Source: Saccharopolyspora erythraea NRRL 2338
GTDB lineage: Bacteria; Actinomycetota; Actinomycetes; Mycobacteriales; Pseudonocardiaceae
DNA length: 64,000 nucleotides
Reading direction: 5' to 3'
NCBI RefSeq assembly: GCF_000062885.1
Contig: NC_009142.1
Location: 1,415,584-1,479,583, forward strand
A program made the position numbers and the translations under genes. Positions 1-8,730 of the stretch are shown here, in pieces. Under the pieces are notes generated by a model that saw only the letters and a list, made by a program, of their open reading frames with translations, was not told where the DNA came from and did no database searches. How positions within the stretch are numbered: position 1 is the stretch's first letter; each line of letters starts with the position of its first letter.

Positions 1-1563
1 CGGTTGGCGGCCCGTACCGGTGCGCTGGATGGTGAGTCCGAAGTGGACCTGTCCGGTCCTCCCGACGAGGCGCGTCCGGTCATCCGTACGCTGGCGGCGC
101 GGGGATTCGTGTTGCTGCGCAACGCGAACGTCGACGACCAACCCGTGCTGCCGCTGTCCGCGTCGGTCGGGAAGGTCGCCGTGATCGGGGAGAACGCCGT
201 GCTGCCCGCGGTCCAGGGTGGTGGCTCCTCGCACGTCAGCCCACCGCACGTGGTCACCCCGCTCGACGGCATCCGCGCGGCCTTGTCCGATGCGGAGGTG
301 GTTTTCCGCAGAGGAGTCCGGCATCGCAGGCTCCTCGATCCGATCCCACGCGAGCGCGTGCACGACCCCGAGGGTGAGGGTGACGGCCTGCGGCTGGACT
401 TCGTCGGAGACGACGGTGCGGTGCTGGGCTCCGAGCTGCGCGGCACGGAAACCCTGCTGTGGTTGGGGAAATCCGATATACCGCGCGGCACGGCGGTCCT
501 GCGGTTGCGCGGAGATCTCCGCGCCGAACCCGGCGAGCACGTCTTCGGCGTGCACGGCAGCGGGAAGTTCGAGGTCGAGATCGCCGGGCGCGTCGTCTTC
601 GACGGAGAAGTGGCACGCCAGGTCGACACCGACGACCCGCTCGCGGACATGATCGAACCACCGGAGCAGCGCGTCGACGTCGTCCTGGTCGACTCCGACC
701 TGAGCGAGGACGGAACCGTTGCGGTGGCGGTGGATTTCGCACCGGACGGCGACACCGTCATCGCGCTCGGGCTCGGGCACGGCGGGCTCGTGCCGGACGC
801 CGCGGCGGAGTTCGACGCTGCGGTGCGGGCCGCCCGCGAGGCGGACATCGCGATCGTCGTGGTCGGAACCGACGCCGAGATCGAGACCGAAGGGCGCGAC
901 CGGCACAGCCTCGACCTGCCCGGTGCGCAGGACGCACTCGTCGAGGCGGTCGCGGCGGCCAACCCCCGCACGGTCGTCGTGGTCAACGCGGGCTCTCCGG
1001 TGCTGATGCCGTGGGTCCGCGACGTGCCCGCGGTGCTGTGGACCTGGTTCGGCAGCCAGGAGTACGGCGACGCGCTCGCCGATGTGCTCCTCGGTGTCGC
1101 CGAGCCGGGCGGCAGGCTGCCGACCACCCTGCCCACCACGACGGCCGACGTGCCGGTTCCGCTGCCGCGCGTGCAGCCGATGGACGGCAAGCTGCACTAC
1201 AGCGAGGGAACGCTGATCGGTTACCGCGCGTACCTGGCGCGCGACAGCCGCCCGGCCTTCCACTTCGGACACGGGCTCGGCTACACGAGCTGGGAGTACG
1301 TCGACGCCGCCGCCGTGCCGGGCGCGGTGCGGGTGACGGTCCGCAACTGCGGTGAGCGCGCCGGACGCGAGGTGGTGCAGGTGTACGCCGCCTCGCACGG
1401 CCGTCCACCCTGGCTGGCCGGATTCCGGGTGGTGGACGTCGAAGCCGGCCAGGAGGCCGAAGTGGACGTAGCCGTCCGGATACCGGACGGCAGCGGCGAA
1501 CACCGGCTGCTGACCGGCCGTTCGTCCGGAGACATCAGGCTCACGATCGTCGTGAACAACTAG
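1..1563 (+). CDS. GH3 beta-glucosidase, C-terminal part (5' truncated by window edge)
   Basis: The reading frame is open to base 1, so only the last 520 or so residues are visible. They show the GH3 second domain (VIGENAVLPAVQGGGSSHVSP, then a stretch with ADIAIVVVGTDAEIETEGRDR and NPRTVVVVNAGSPVLMPW), interrupted by a PA14-like insert at about residues 115-205, and a C-terminal fibronectin III-like domain that starts after FHFGHGLGYTSWEY. This order (GH3-C split by PA14, then Fn3) is known from glycosidases acting on beta-glucosides or related oligosaccharides. The nucleophile Asp lies in the N-terminal barrel outside the window, so activity and exact substrate cannot be judged. No signal peptide can be assessed. 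The gene ends 130 bases before the kinase gene, which has its own ribosome binding site. Confidence 0.9.
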   Translation, partial: RLAARTGALDGESEVDLSGPPDEARPVIRTLAARGFVLLRNANVDDQPVLPLSASVGKVAVIGENAVLPAVQGGGSSHVSPPHVVTPLDGIRAALSDAEVVFRRGVRHRRLLDPIPRERVHDPEGEGDGLRLDFVGDDGAVLGSELRGTETLLWLGKSDIPRGTAVLRLRGDLRAEPGEHVFGVHGSGKFEVEIAGRVVFDGEVARQVDTDDPLADMIEPPEQRVDVVLVDSDLSEDGTVAVAVDFAPDGDTVIALGLGHGGLVPDAAAEFDAAVRAAREADIAIVVVGTDAEIETEGRDRHSLDLPGAQDALVEAVAAANPRTVVVVNAGSPVLMPWVRDVPAVLWTWFGSQEYGDALADVLLGVAEPGGRLPTTLPTTTADVPVPLPRVQPMDGKLHYSEGTLIGYRAYLARDSRPAFHFGHGLGYTSWEYVDAAAVPGAVRVTVRNCGERAGREVVQVYAASHGRPPWLAGFRVVDVEAGQEAEVDVAVRIPDGSGEHRLLTGRSSGDIRLTIVVNN

Positions 1564-1693
1564 GGAGCTGGGAGATCCCGGACGCAAACGGCCACCGCGG
1601 CTTGCAGAACTGGGCGAAGAGTGTCGGCTTCACCCAATATGATGACCTGCGGTTGAGCGCGCGTTGTCGGTTCAGGAGGGGGAGTCGCACACC

Positions 1694-3046
1694 GTGGTCT
1701 CGCAGTTCGGTCCGTACCGGGTGGAAGGGCTGATCGCCCGCGGCGGGATGGGCGAGGTCCTGCGGGCCTACGACACCCGCCACGACCGCATCGTGGCGCT
1801 GAAGGTCCTCGGCTCCGGGGTCGCGGCGGACCCGGAGTACCGGGAGCGCTTCAAGCGCGAGGCGCTCGCGGCCGCGCGGCTGCGCGAGCCGCACGTCATC
1901 CCGATCCACTCCTTCGGCGAGATCGACGGCCGCCTCTACCTCGACATGCGGCTCATCGAGGGCCAGGACGTCAGCAGGCTGCTCGCCGCGCACGGTCCGA
2001 TGCCGCCCGCCGACGCGGCCGAGGTGGTGCACCAGATCGCGCAGGCGCTCGACGCCGCGCACGAGGAAGGGCTGGTGCACCGCGACGTCAAACCGTCCAA
2101 CATCATCATCGGCCGCGGTGGCTTCGCCTACCTCGTCGACTTCGGCATCGCGCACTGGGCGGGCAACCGGACCAGCCTGACCACGACCGGCATCGCGGTC
2201 GGCACCCTGGACTACATGGCGCCGGAGCGCTTCGGCGACGGGCCGGTCGACCACCGCGCCGACGTCTACTCGCTGGCGTGCGTGTTCTACCAGTGCCTCA
2301 CGGGGGCCAAGCCGTACGCCGGGCACACCGCGGAGTCGCTGATCAACGCCCACCTCAACCGGGTGCCGCCGCGGCCGAGCTCGCACAACCCGGCGCTGGC
2401 GGCGTTCGACCGGGTCGTGGAGACGGGGATGGCGAAGGACCCGCGCAGGCGCTTCGCCACCGCGGGCGAGTTCGCTCGGGCGGCCAGGCAGGCGCTGGCG
2501 GGCGCGGTGCCCGCGCCGACGCGCAAGGCGCCGAGCAGTCCGGGTCGTCGCCGCTGGTGGCCGGTGGCCGCGGGTGTCGCGGCGGTCGCTCTCGTGGCGG
2601 GCGGCGCCGCGCTGTTCACGTCGCTGCCACCCGGCGGGAACGCGCAGGGTGGTGACACCGCGACCCCGCCGCCCCCGCAACCGAAGCCGGAGTCCCGGCC
2701 ACCGCGGGCGCCCGGGGACCTCGGGCTGAGCGTGCCGATCAGCCGGCCGCCGTGCGACGGCGGCTACCTGGTGATGGTCGGCTCGTCGGTCAACCCTGCC
2801 ATCTACGCCGAGCAGGTGCAGCGGTACCTGGACCAGTTCCCCGGCGCGAGCTACCAGCATTCGCCCTCGACCGGCTGCGAGTCGCTGCGCACCCACGTGG
2901 ACGGCGCGGAGATCTACTCGGTCTACTACGGACCGTTCGACGGCGAGGAAACCGCGTGCGCGCGCCGAGCGGACCTCGGCGGGGATGCCTTCGTGCGCAG
3001 GCTCGACCACACCAGCCCGCCGGAGCACGTGGTCAGCTGCGGATAG
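1694..3046 (+). CDS. Membrane Ser/Thr protein kinase (PknB-like) with SPOR-like extracellular domain
   Basis: The N-terminal 270 residues are a Hanks-type kinase: glycine loop ARGGMGEV, VALKVL lysine, HRDVKPSN catalytic loop, DFGIA and the APE motif in DYMAPERFGDG. A proline/basic linker leads to one membrane segment (about residues 288-310, WWPVAAGVAAVALVAGG). The outside part of about 95 residues has four cysteines (PPCDGG, TGCESL, TACARR, VVSCG), and the pattern GGYLVMVGSS ... IYSVYYGPFDGEE resembles a SPOR fold. It is not the PASTA repeat sensor of PknB. I chose GTG 1694 because GGAGGGGGAG lies about 10 bases upstream; a TTG at 1664 would add ten residues. The ligand is unknown. A cell-wall signal is an inference from SPOR-peptidoglycan binding in other proteins. 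Confidence 0.9.
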   Translation: MVSQFGPYRVEGLIARGGMGEVLRAYDTRHDRIVALKVLGSGVAADPEYRERFKREALAAARLREPHVIPIHSFGEIDGRLYLDMRLIEGQDVSRLLAAHGPMPPADAAEVVHQIAQALDAAHEEGLVHRDVKPSNIIIGRGGFAYLVDFGIAHWAGNRTSLTTTGIAVGTLDYMAPERFGDGPVDHRADVYSLACVFYQCLTGAKPYAGHTAESLINAHLNRVPPRPSSHNPALAAFDRVVETGMAKDPRRRFATAGEFARAARQALAGAVPAPTRKAPSSPGRRRWWPVAAGVAAVALVAGGAALFTSLPPGGNAQGGDTATPPPPQPKPESRPPRAPGDLGLSVPISRPPCDGGYLVMVGSSVNPAIYAEQVQRYLDQFPGASYQHSPSTGCESLRTHVDGAEIYSVYYGPFDGEETACARRADLGGDAFVRRLDHTSPPEHVVSCG

Positions 3047-3082
3047 CGAAATCCGGTTGCCGGGTCCAACACAATTGGACGA

Positions 3083-4705
3083 ATGGGGTTCCTCGAGGCG
3101 TCCGCGCTGTCCTATCGGCTCGGTGACGGACGTGAGCTGTTCGACGGTGTCTCCTTCCGCGTCGGCGCCGGTGACGTCGTCGCGGTCGTCGGGGACAACG
3201 GCGCGGGCAAGACGACGCTGATGCGGATCCTGGCCGGTGAGCTGAAGTCGCTCACCGGCGCGGTCAACGTCCAGGGCGGTCTGGGCGTGATGCCGCAGTT
3301 CATCGGCTCGATCCGGGACGACCGCACCGTCCGCGACCTGCTGCTGACCGTGGCCTCCCCGGCGCTGCGCGCCGCCGCGTCGGAGCTGGACGCCGTCGAG
3401 CTGGAACTGATGGACACCGACGACGAGCCGACGCAGCTGCGCTACGCCGACGCGCTCGCGGGGTGGGGCGAGGCAGGCGGCTACGAGTCCGAGGTGCTGT
3501 GGGACACCGTGACGACGCTGGCGATGGGCGTGCCCTACGACCGCGCCAAGCACCGCGGCGTCACGACGCTGTCCGGAGGCGAGCAGAAGCGGCTGGTGCT
3601 GGAAACCCTGCTGCGCGGCGCTGAACAGGTGCTGATCCTCGACGAGCCGGACAACTACCTCGACGTGCCGGGCAAGCGCTGGCTCGAACAACGCCTGGCG
3701 GAGTCGGGCAAGGTGGTGCTGGTGGTCAGCCACGACCGCGAGCTGCTGGCCACCGCGGCCACCCACGTCGTCACGCTGGAAGGCCGGACGGCGTGGGTGC
3801 ACGGCGGCGGGTTCGGCACGTGGCACCAGGCCCGCGCCGCGCGCCGCGAGCGGATGGCGGAGCTGCGCAGGCGGTGGAACGACAAGCACGAGCAGCTCAA
3901 GGAGCTGATACGGTCGTTGCAGCGCGCGGCCACGATCAGCGACGAGATGGCCTCGCGCTACCGGGCCGCCCAGACCCGGCTGCGCAAGTTCGAGGACGGC
4001 GGCGCGCCGCCGCTGCCGCCGAAGGAGCAGCGCGTGCGGCCCAGGCTGCGCGGCGGGCGGACCGGGCTGCGGGCGATCACCTGCGAGTCGCTGGAGCTGA
4101 CCGGGCTGATGCGTCCGTTCGACCTGGAGGTCTTCTTCGGCGACCGGCTCTGCGTGCTGGGCTCCAACGGTTCCGGCAAGAGCCACTTCCTGCGGCTGCT
4201 GGCCGATCAGGAGGCGGTCGCCCACACCGGGACGTGCCGGCTCGGCGCGCGGATCGTGCCGGGGCTGTTCGCCCAGACCCACCACCACCCGGAGTGGCTG
4301 GGTCGCACGCCCGCCGAGATCCTCGGCCGCGGTGACGGCGGCCGGCAGGGCCGGGGCCGCGACGAGGCGATGCCCGCGCTGAGCCGCTACGGCCTCGCGG
4401 CCTCGGCGGACCAGCCGTTCGAGACGCTTTCCGGCGGTCAGCAGGCGCGTTTCCAGGTGCTGCTGCTGGAGCTGTCCGGAGCGACGCTGCTGCTGCTCGA
4501 CGAGCCGACCGACAACCTGGACCTGACCTCGGCGGAGGCGTTGCAGGAGGCGCTGGCGGAGTTCACCGGCACCGTCGTGGCGGTCACCCACGATCGGTGG
4601 TTCGCCCGCTCCTTCGACCGCTACCTGGTGTTCCGCGCGGACGGATCGGTGTCCGAAGTGGACGAGCCGGTGTGGGACGAGCGCCGGGTCCAGCGGACCC
4701 GCTGA
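3083..4705 (+). CDS. ABC-F family ATP-binding protein (ribosome-associated type)
   Basis: Two ABC ATPase domains lie in one chain with no membrane segments. The first has Walker A GDNGAGKTT, signature LSGGEQKR and Walker B VLILDEPDNYLD; the second has GSNGSGKSH, LSGGQQARF and LLLDEPTDNLDL. The linker between them (about residues 250-320) is charged and helical, as expected for the ABC-F P-site interaction motif. Family members bind the ribosomal E site and either regulate translation or protect against ribosome-targeting antibiotics. At 540 residues it is normal in length. The sequence differs clearly from the EttA protein at 44510, so it is a second, more specialised ABC-F. A resistance role is possible but cannot be shown here. 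No strong Shine-Dalgarno sequence precedes ATG 3083. It is convergent with the next gene. Confidence 0.9.
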   Translation: MGFLEASALSYRLGDGRELFDGVSFRVGAGDVVAVVGDNGAGKTTLMRILAGELKSLTGAVNVQGGLGVMPQFIGSIRDDRTVRDLLLTVASPALRAAASELDAVELELMDTDDEPTQLRYADALAGWGEAGGYESEVLWDTVTTLAMGVPYDRAKHRGVTTLSGGEQKRLVLETLLRGAEQVLILDEPDNYLDVPGKRWLEQRLAESGKVVLVVSHDRELLATAATHVVTLEGRTAWVHGGGFGTWHQARAARRERMAELRRRWNDKHEQLKELIRSLQRAATISDEMASRYRAAQTRLRKFEDGGAPPLPPKEQRVRPRLRGGRTGLRAITCESLELTGLMRPFDLEVFFGDRLCVLGSNGSGKSHFLRLLADQEAVAHTGTCRLGARIVPGLFAQTHHHPEWLGRTPAEILGRGDGGRQGRGRDEAMPALSRYGLAASADQPFETLSGGQQARFQVLLLELSGATLLLLDEPTDNLDLTSAEALQEALAEFTGTVVAVTHDRWFARSFDRYLVFRADGSVSEVDEPVWDERRVQRTR

Positions 4706-4717
4706 CGGCTACCCGAA

Positions 4718-4748
4718 CCCGGTGCGCCAGGCGGTCCGGCGCACCGGG
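4718..4748. terminator. Hairpin between convergent genes
   Basis: A perfect 11-bp inverted repeat (CCCGGTGCGCC / GGCGCACCGGG) with a 9-base loop sits between the stops of the ABC-F gene and the siderophore-binding lipoprotein gene, which point at each other. A bidirectional terminator is likely, although there is no long T tract. Confidence 0.55.
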
Positions 4749-4758
4749 CGGGTGCGCC

Positions 4759-5709
4759 TCAGCGCTTGGCGACGTAGTTCTGCAGGTCGTCGAGCACGAG
4801 GTTGGCGCCGATCGGTCCGAGCGCGAGGAACCAGCGGTCGTCGGGCACCGCGATGGCCTTGCCGTTGCGGACCACGGCGAGGTTGCGCCACTGCTCGGAG
4901 GCCACCAGCTCGTTCAGGCGCTGCTGGGCGGAGTCGCCGTAGGCGCTGTAGAACAGCAGGTCGGCCTCGGCCTGCGAGACCTCCTCCCGGCTGATTTTGG
5001 TGAAGGTGGTGTTCTGCGCGAGCTGGTTGTCGGGGCGGTTGAACCCGGCGTCGGCCAGCACGGTGCCGATGAACGACGACCGGTTGTAGAGCCGGATCTC
5101 GTTGCCCCCGGTGATGAAGCGCATCGTGCCGACCCGGATGGCCCCCGGGTCGCCGACCGTCCTGCCGATGTCGGCGGCCCGCCGGTGGTAGTCGGCGAGG
5201 ACGCGCTCGGCCTCCGGCTTCTTGCCCAGCGCGTCGGCGTCGAGCAGGAAGTTCTCCTTCCACGTGCTGCCCGCCGTCTCGGCGAACACCGTGGGGGCGA
5301 TCTTGCTCAGCGCGTCGTACTTGTCGTCGTCGCGGACCTTGCTCGAAAGGATCAGGTCCGGCTTGAGCGCGGCGATCTTCTCGAGGTTGGCGTTGCCGAT
5401 GGTCCCGACGATCTCGGGGGAGCCGGCCTTGTCGGCGAGGTAGGGCTGCAGCGGGATGTCGACGTCCGGCTGGACCGTGCCGACCGGCTTGACCCCGAGC
5501 GCGAGCACGGCGTCGAGCTCACCGGTGTCGAGGACGACGACCCGCTGCGGCGTGCCGCTGATCCTGGTCTGCCCCTTGGCGTGGTTGATGACCCGCTCGC
5601 CCTGCTGCGCCGCCGCGGGCTGGTCGGGGCCGGACGTGCCGCACGCGGCGGTCGTGGCCAGGCCGACGGCCGCGACGACGGCGGCGATGAGTCTCCGGCT
5701 TCGGGACAT
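4759..5709 (-). CDS. Iron-siderophore ABC transporter substrate-binding lipoprotein (FecB/FepB-like)
   Basis: The start MSRSRRLIAAVVAAVGLA and lipobox TAAC (Cys about residue 23) indicate an exported lipoprotein. The body is a PBP class III (helical backbone) protein: VVVLDTGELDAVLALGVKPVG, then NLEKIAALKPDLILSSKV, the usual clamshell of iron-siderophore or cobalamin receptors. Length, 316 residues, is typical. It would capture ferric siderophore outside the membrane and hand it to a permease/ATPase, but no fepD/G/C-type genes are adjacent, so it works with a transporter encoded elsewhere. An iron-box match lies 32 bases upstream of the start codon (5741-5759), which supports repression by an IdeR/DmdR-type regulator when iron is sufficient. 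Confidence 0.93.
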   Translation of the reverse strand: MSRSRRLIAAVVAAVGLATTAACGTSGPDQPAAAQQGERVINHAKGQTRISGTPQRVVVLDTGELDAVLALGVKPVGTVQPDVDIPLQPYLADKAGSPEIVGTIGNANLEKIAALKPDLILSSKVRDDDKYDALSKIAPTVFAETAGSTWKENFLLDADALGKKPEAERVLADYHRRAADIGRTVGDPGAIRVGTMRFITGGNEIRLYNRSSFIGTVLADAGFNRPDNQLAQNTTFTKISREEVSQAEADLLFYSAYGDSAQQRLNELVASEQWRNLAVVRNGKAIAVPDDRWFLALGPIGANLVLDDLQNYVAKR

Positions 5710-5740
5710 GGTGCTCCCTGAGTACGTCTGGAATGACTGG

Positions 5741-5759
5741 TTTGGGGAGCCTAACCTAA
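5741..5759 (-). promoter_or_regulatory. IdeR/DmdR1-type iron box
   Basis: This site matches 16 of 19 positions of the palindrome TTAGGTTAGCCTAACCTAA by eye, with a perfect right half (AGCCTAACCTAA). It lies just upstream of the siderophore-binding lipoprotein, where bound repressor would block transcription. Confidence 0.8.
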
Positions 5760-5826
5760 TGCTTCGCCATGGGTCCGGAATGTCGCCTATATCACCGCGG
5801 AGGCCGGCCGCGGATGTACCGGCAGG

Positions 5827-6663
5827 TCAGCGGGGTTTGCGCGCGAGACCGGCCAGGAACATCCGCTGCGAGACGGCCAGGGGCTTGACGCGGGGGCCGT
5901 CCGGCCACCAGTCCGGTGCGCGGCACAGACCCGGTTCGAGCAGCTCGAGGTCGAGGAACAGCGATGCGATCTCCTCGCGGGTGCGGAAGTAGCCGCTGCC
6001 CATCTCGCTGTCGAGCATGGCCCGTTCGACCCGCTTGGCGATGTCCTCGTACTCCCCGCCGGGGTTGTGGAAGTGGCTGATCGCCAGGAACGAGCCGGGG
6101 GCGAGCGCGTCGACGTAGGTGCGCACGATCTCGCGGAGCCGGTCGAGCTCGGGGAAGTGGTGCAGGACGCCGATCAGGTAGAGCGCGACCGGCTCGGAGA
6201 AGTCGAGCGTGCGGTGCAGCGCGGGGTCGGCCAGCAGCTCCTCGGGGCGGGTGAGGTCGCCGCCGACGAAGTGGGTCTGCTCGTTCTCCTCCAGCAGCAC
6301 CTTGCCGTGGGCCTCCACCACCGGGTCGTCGTCGACGTAGACCACCGTGCTCTCGGGGTCGATGCGCTGGGCCACCTCATGGGTGTTCTCGGTGGTGGGC
6401 AGGCCGGAGCCGAGGTCGAGGAACTGCCGGACACCGGCCTGCTCGGCCAGGAAGCGGGTGACGCGGATGAGCCAGTCGCGGTTGTCGCGCGCGATGACCA
6501 TGCCGTCCGGCGTGACCTCCAGGATCGCGCGCAGCACCTCGCGGTCGGCCTCGAAGTTGTCCTTGCCGCCGAGTCCGGCGTCGTAGACCCGGGCGATGCT
6601 CGGTCTCGAGGTGTCGACCCCCGGCGGGACGCCGGGCGGGGCAGCTTGCTCGTCGCGCGACAT
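5827..6663 (-). CDS. SAM-dependent methyltransferase, DUF574/Methyltransf_19 family
   Basis: The N-terminal motif RPSIARVYDAGLGGKDNFEADRE is the hallmark of the large actinobacterial DUF574 family. It is followed by QFLDLGSGLPTTENTHEVAQ (SAM-binding loop with Asp/Gly) and VVYVDDDPVVEAHG (acidic residue contacting the SAM ribose). Length, 278 residues, is usual. Members occur in many copies in actinomycete genomes, and their substrates are largely unknown. The gene is monocistronic by position: it is divergent from the MDR gene across a 590-base gap and ends 70 bases before the iron box of the previous gene. No clear ribosome binding site precedes ATG 6663, so a leaderless start is possible. 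Confidence 0.9.
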   Translation of the reverse strand: MSRDEQAAPPGVPPGVDTSRPSIARVYDAGLGGKDNFEADREVLRAILEVTPDGMVIARDNRDWLIRVTRFLAEQAGVRQFLDLGSGLPTTENTHEVAQRIDPESTVVYVDDDPVVEAHGKVLLEENEQTHFVGGDLTRPEELLADPALHRTLDFSEPVALYLIGVLHHFPELDRLREIVRTYVDALAPGSFLAISHFHNPGGEYEDIAKRVERAMLDSEMGSGYFRTREEIASLFLDLELLEPGLCRAPDWWPDGPRVKPLAVSQRMFLAGLARKPR

Positions 6664-7250
6664 GCGGGGCTCACTATTCCGAGGCGGGCAAGTTTCGCTG
6701 GCAACGATAGTGGATCAAACCACCTGGATCGGCGTCAGTTCGGGGCGGATCGCGGTCGCATGGGCCCGGGATCGGTGTTCGGTTCCGGGGGCGTGCGGTG
6801 CCGCGGGGCGTTGCGGTGTCTGTCGGGCAGGGACGGGGAAACCGTGTGCATCGGGCGGAAGGAACGTTTCGGCCTGCTGTTTCGTCAGCACCATGGTGCC
6901 CGCCGGGCACGCCCTTGCATACCTGCCGCGGTGGGTAGGCGATGGGCTCCGCGGATGGCGGTCGTTGCTCCGTCGGACGCAGCTCCCGGGGTAGCGCGGA
7001 TCACACGCGGCGGCCAGGGTGTGACGCCGCGCGCTGCGGGATCGAGAAGGGGTGGCGGCGGGCGGATCCGCCCGGACGCGCCGACGCCGGTGTTTTGGTA
7101 GAACCAGCGGTGGTCCGCGGTTCTGCCTGCGTCGACAATCTGACCACAGTGGACCGGAGCGGTGGCCCGGGGTCGCGGGTCCGGGTACCGGTGGGTGATC
7201 GGGCGTAGATTGCGCGCTGTCGACCCGTTGCCACTGTGGGGGGAACACCG
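6664..7250. other. Intergenic region without a supported gene
   Basis: About 590 bases between the divergent methyltransferase and oxidoreductase genes. The short open frames here lack credible composition or family features. The only structure seen is an imperfect hairpin at 7098-7126 (GTAGAACC / GGTTCTGC arms with an inner GCGG/CCGC stem). Promoters for both flanking genes must lie here, but I could not pick convincing boxes. Confidence 0.5.
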
Positions 7251-8180
7251 ATGCATGCAGCAGTCGTCCGTTCATTCGACCATTCGCCCTCTTACGAAGA
7301 GCTCGCCGATCCGGTAGCCGCCGAAGGGCAGGTGGTGCTCAAAGTCGTCGCCGCGGGCCTGCACCCGGCGGTCCGCGCGGGCGCGGGAGCACCGGCCACC
7401 GGCCGGCCGCGACCACCGTTCATCCCCGGCTTCGACGGCGTGGGCCGGCTGCCGTGCGGCAGCCGCGTGTTCTTCGCCGGACTGCGACACCCCTACGGCA
7501 GCATGGCCGAGCGGGCGGTGGTCGCCGAACGCGACTGCATCCCGATCCCCGACGACGTCGACGACGTCACGGTCGCCGCGACGGTGAACCCGTCGATGTC
7601 GGCGTGGGTTGCGATGCGCGGCAAGGCCGGACTCGAGGCGGGGGAGTCGGTGCTGGTGCTGGGGGCCACCGGCAACGCGGGGCGGATGGCGGTGCAGATC
7701 GCCAGGATGCTCGGCGCCGGCCGGGTCGTGGCGGCGGGCCGGAACCGGGCCATGCTCGACCGATTACTGGAGGTGGGTGCCGACGACGTCGTCCCGCTCG
7801 ACGGCGACGACGAGACCGTCGGCAAGGAGATGGCGGCCAACGCCGCCGGCGTCGACGTCGTGCTGGACTACCTGTCGGGCCGGCCGGCCGAGATCGCGCT
7901 GCACGCCCTGGCCGGCGGGCGGCGGCTGCGCTGGGTCCACGTCGGGTCCGGCGGCCCGGTCGCGGCCGACGCAGGGGCGCGAAAGTCGAGGGTGGAGATC
8001 TCCCAGGTCGACCCCGAGTCGCTGCCGGAGGCCGAGCGGACCGCCGAGCTGACCTCCCTGATCAACCGCATGCCTTCCGCCGACCTCGACGTCCACGCCG
8101 TCTCCATACCCCTGCACGCGGTCGGGTCGGCGTGGAAGGCCGACGCCACCACTGGGGTCCGGATCGTCCTCGTGCCGTGA
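7251..8180 (+). CDS. MDR-superfamily zinc-independent quinone oxidoreductase-like protein
   Basis: A 309-residue medium-chain dehydrogenase/reductase. The N-terminal half is the GroES-like domain (VVLKVVAAGLHPAVRAG, FIPGFDGVGRL). The C-terminal Rossmann domain has VLVLGATGNAGRMAVQIARMLGA (an NADPH-binding GATGNAG variant) followed by RVVAAGRN. The cysteines and histidines of zinc-dependent alcohol dehydrogenases are missing, which fits the quinone oxidoreductase/enoyl reductase branch. ATG 7251 is preferred because GTGGGGGGAA precedes it; an upstream GTG at 7236 is part of that ribosome site. It stands alone, and the substrate is unknown. Confidence 0.88.
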   Translation: MHAAVVRSFDHSPSYEELADPVAAEGQVVLKVVAAGLHPAVRAGAGAPATGRPRPPFIPGFDGVGRLPCGSRVFFAGLRHPYGSMAERAVVAERDCIPIPDDVDDVTVAATVNPSMSAWVAMRGKAGLEAGESVLVLGATGNAGRMAVQIARMLGAGRVVAAGRNRAMLDRLLEVGADDVVPLDGDDETVGKEMAANAAGVDVVLDYLSGRPAEIALHALAGGRRLRWVHVGSGGPVAADAGARKSRVEISQVDPESLPEAERTAELTSLINRMPSADLDVHAVSIPLHAVGSAWKADATTGVRIVLVP

Positions 8181-8334
8181 ACCGAGCCCTCCGGTCTCGT
8201 CCGCGGGGCCGGAGGCGGCATCGATCCGCGTGCGATTACCGGCGGTTCTCCAGACGCGAGCCGTCTACATGGGACGTGGTGCAGGGGGATGGCGCCCGGA
8301 ACCGGATGGCTCGGCGAAATGGGGCGAGAAACAA

Positions 8335-8371
8335 TTCAGGGCCCTGATCGGAAACCGATCAGGGCCCTGAA
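8335..8371 (-). terminator. Rho-independent terminator of tRNA-Lys (perfect 17-bp stem)
   Basis: Arms 8335-8351 and 8355-8371 are perfectly complementary over 17 bp with a 3-base loop. Read on the minus strand, the hairpin starts seven bases after the tRNA-Lys 3' end and is followed by TTGTTTCTC, a weak T-rich tail. The stem also contains the palindrome AGGGCCCT. Confidence 0.8.
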
Positions 8372-8377
8372 CTCGCG

Positions 8378-8450
<73 letters not shown>

Positions 8451-8730
8451 TGGCCTTGTCCCCAGTTCCTCCGGTTCGCTTTCCGGTCTCCCTGGCGACG
8501 TTGAAAAGATTAGCACAACCCCCGATCGGGCCATTTCGAGGGGGGTCGCTTCACGTCTTGGCTGGTCAGCGGAGCAACCTCGGAGGGGGTGATCGCGTCT
8601 CCCTCTCCGGAGGAGGCTGCCGCTGGAGCTTGCTCCGTGTGCACGGACGGTCCCAACACACTCCGTCGGGATCTTGCTGCACACTGTCTTCAGCGGGAAG
8701 TGGTGCACTTGATTGAACGGACTGTCGCCC

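Noticed and set aside
1541-4591. A 1016-codon open frame on the minus strand
   Set aside because: It is antisense to the kinase and ABC-F genes, with Arg/Gln/His-rich composition typical of GC-rich shadows; the plus-strand genes have clear motifs.
3083-5709. ABC transporter operon formed by the ABC-F gene and the binding lipoprotein
   Set aside because: The ABC-F protein has two ATPase domains and no permease, and the genes are convergent with a terminator between them.
7001-7234. Short minus-strand frame containing PTGTRTRDPG
   Set aside because: Resembles spurious peptides often translated near tRNA or intergenic DNA; no ribosome site and no homology recognised.
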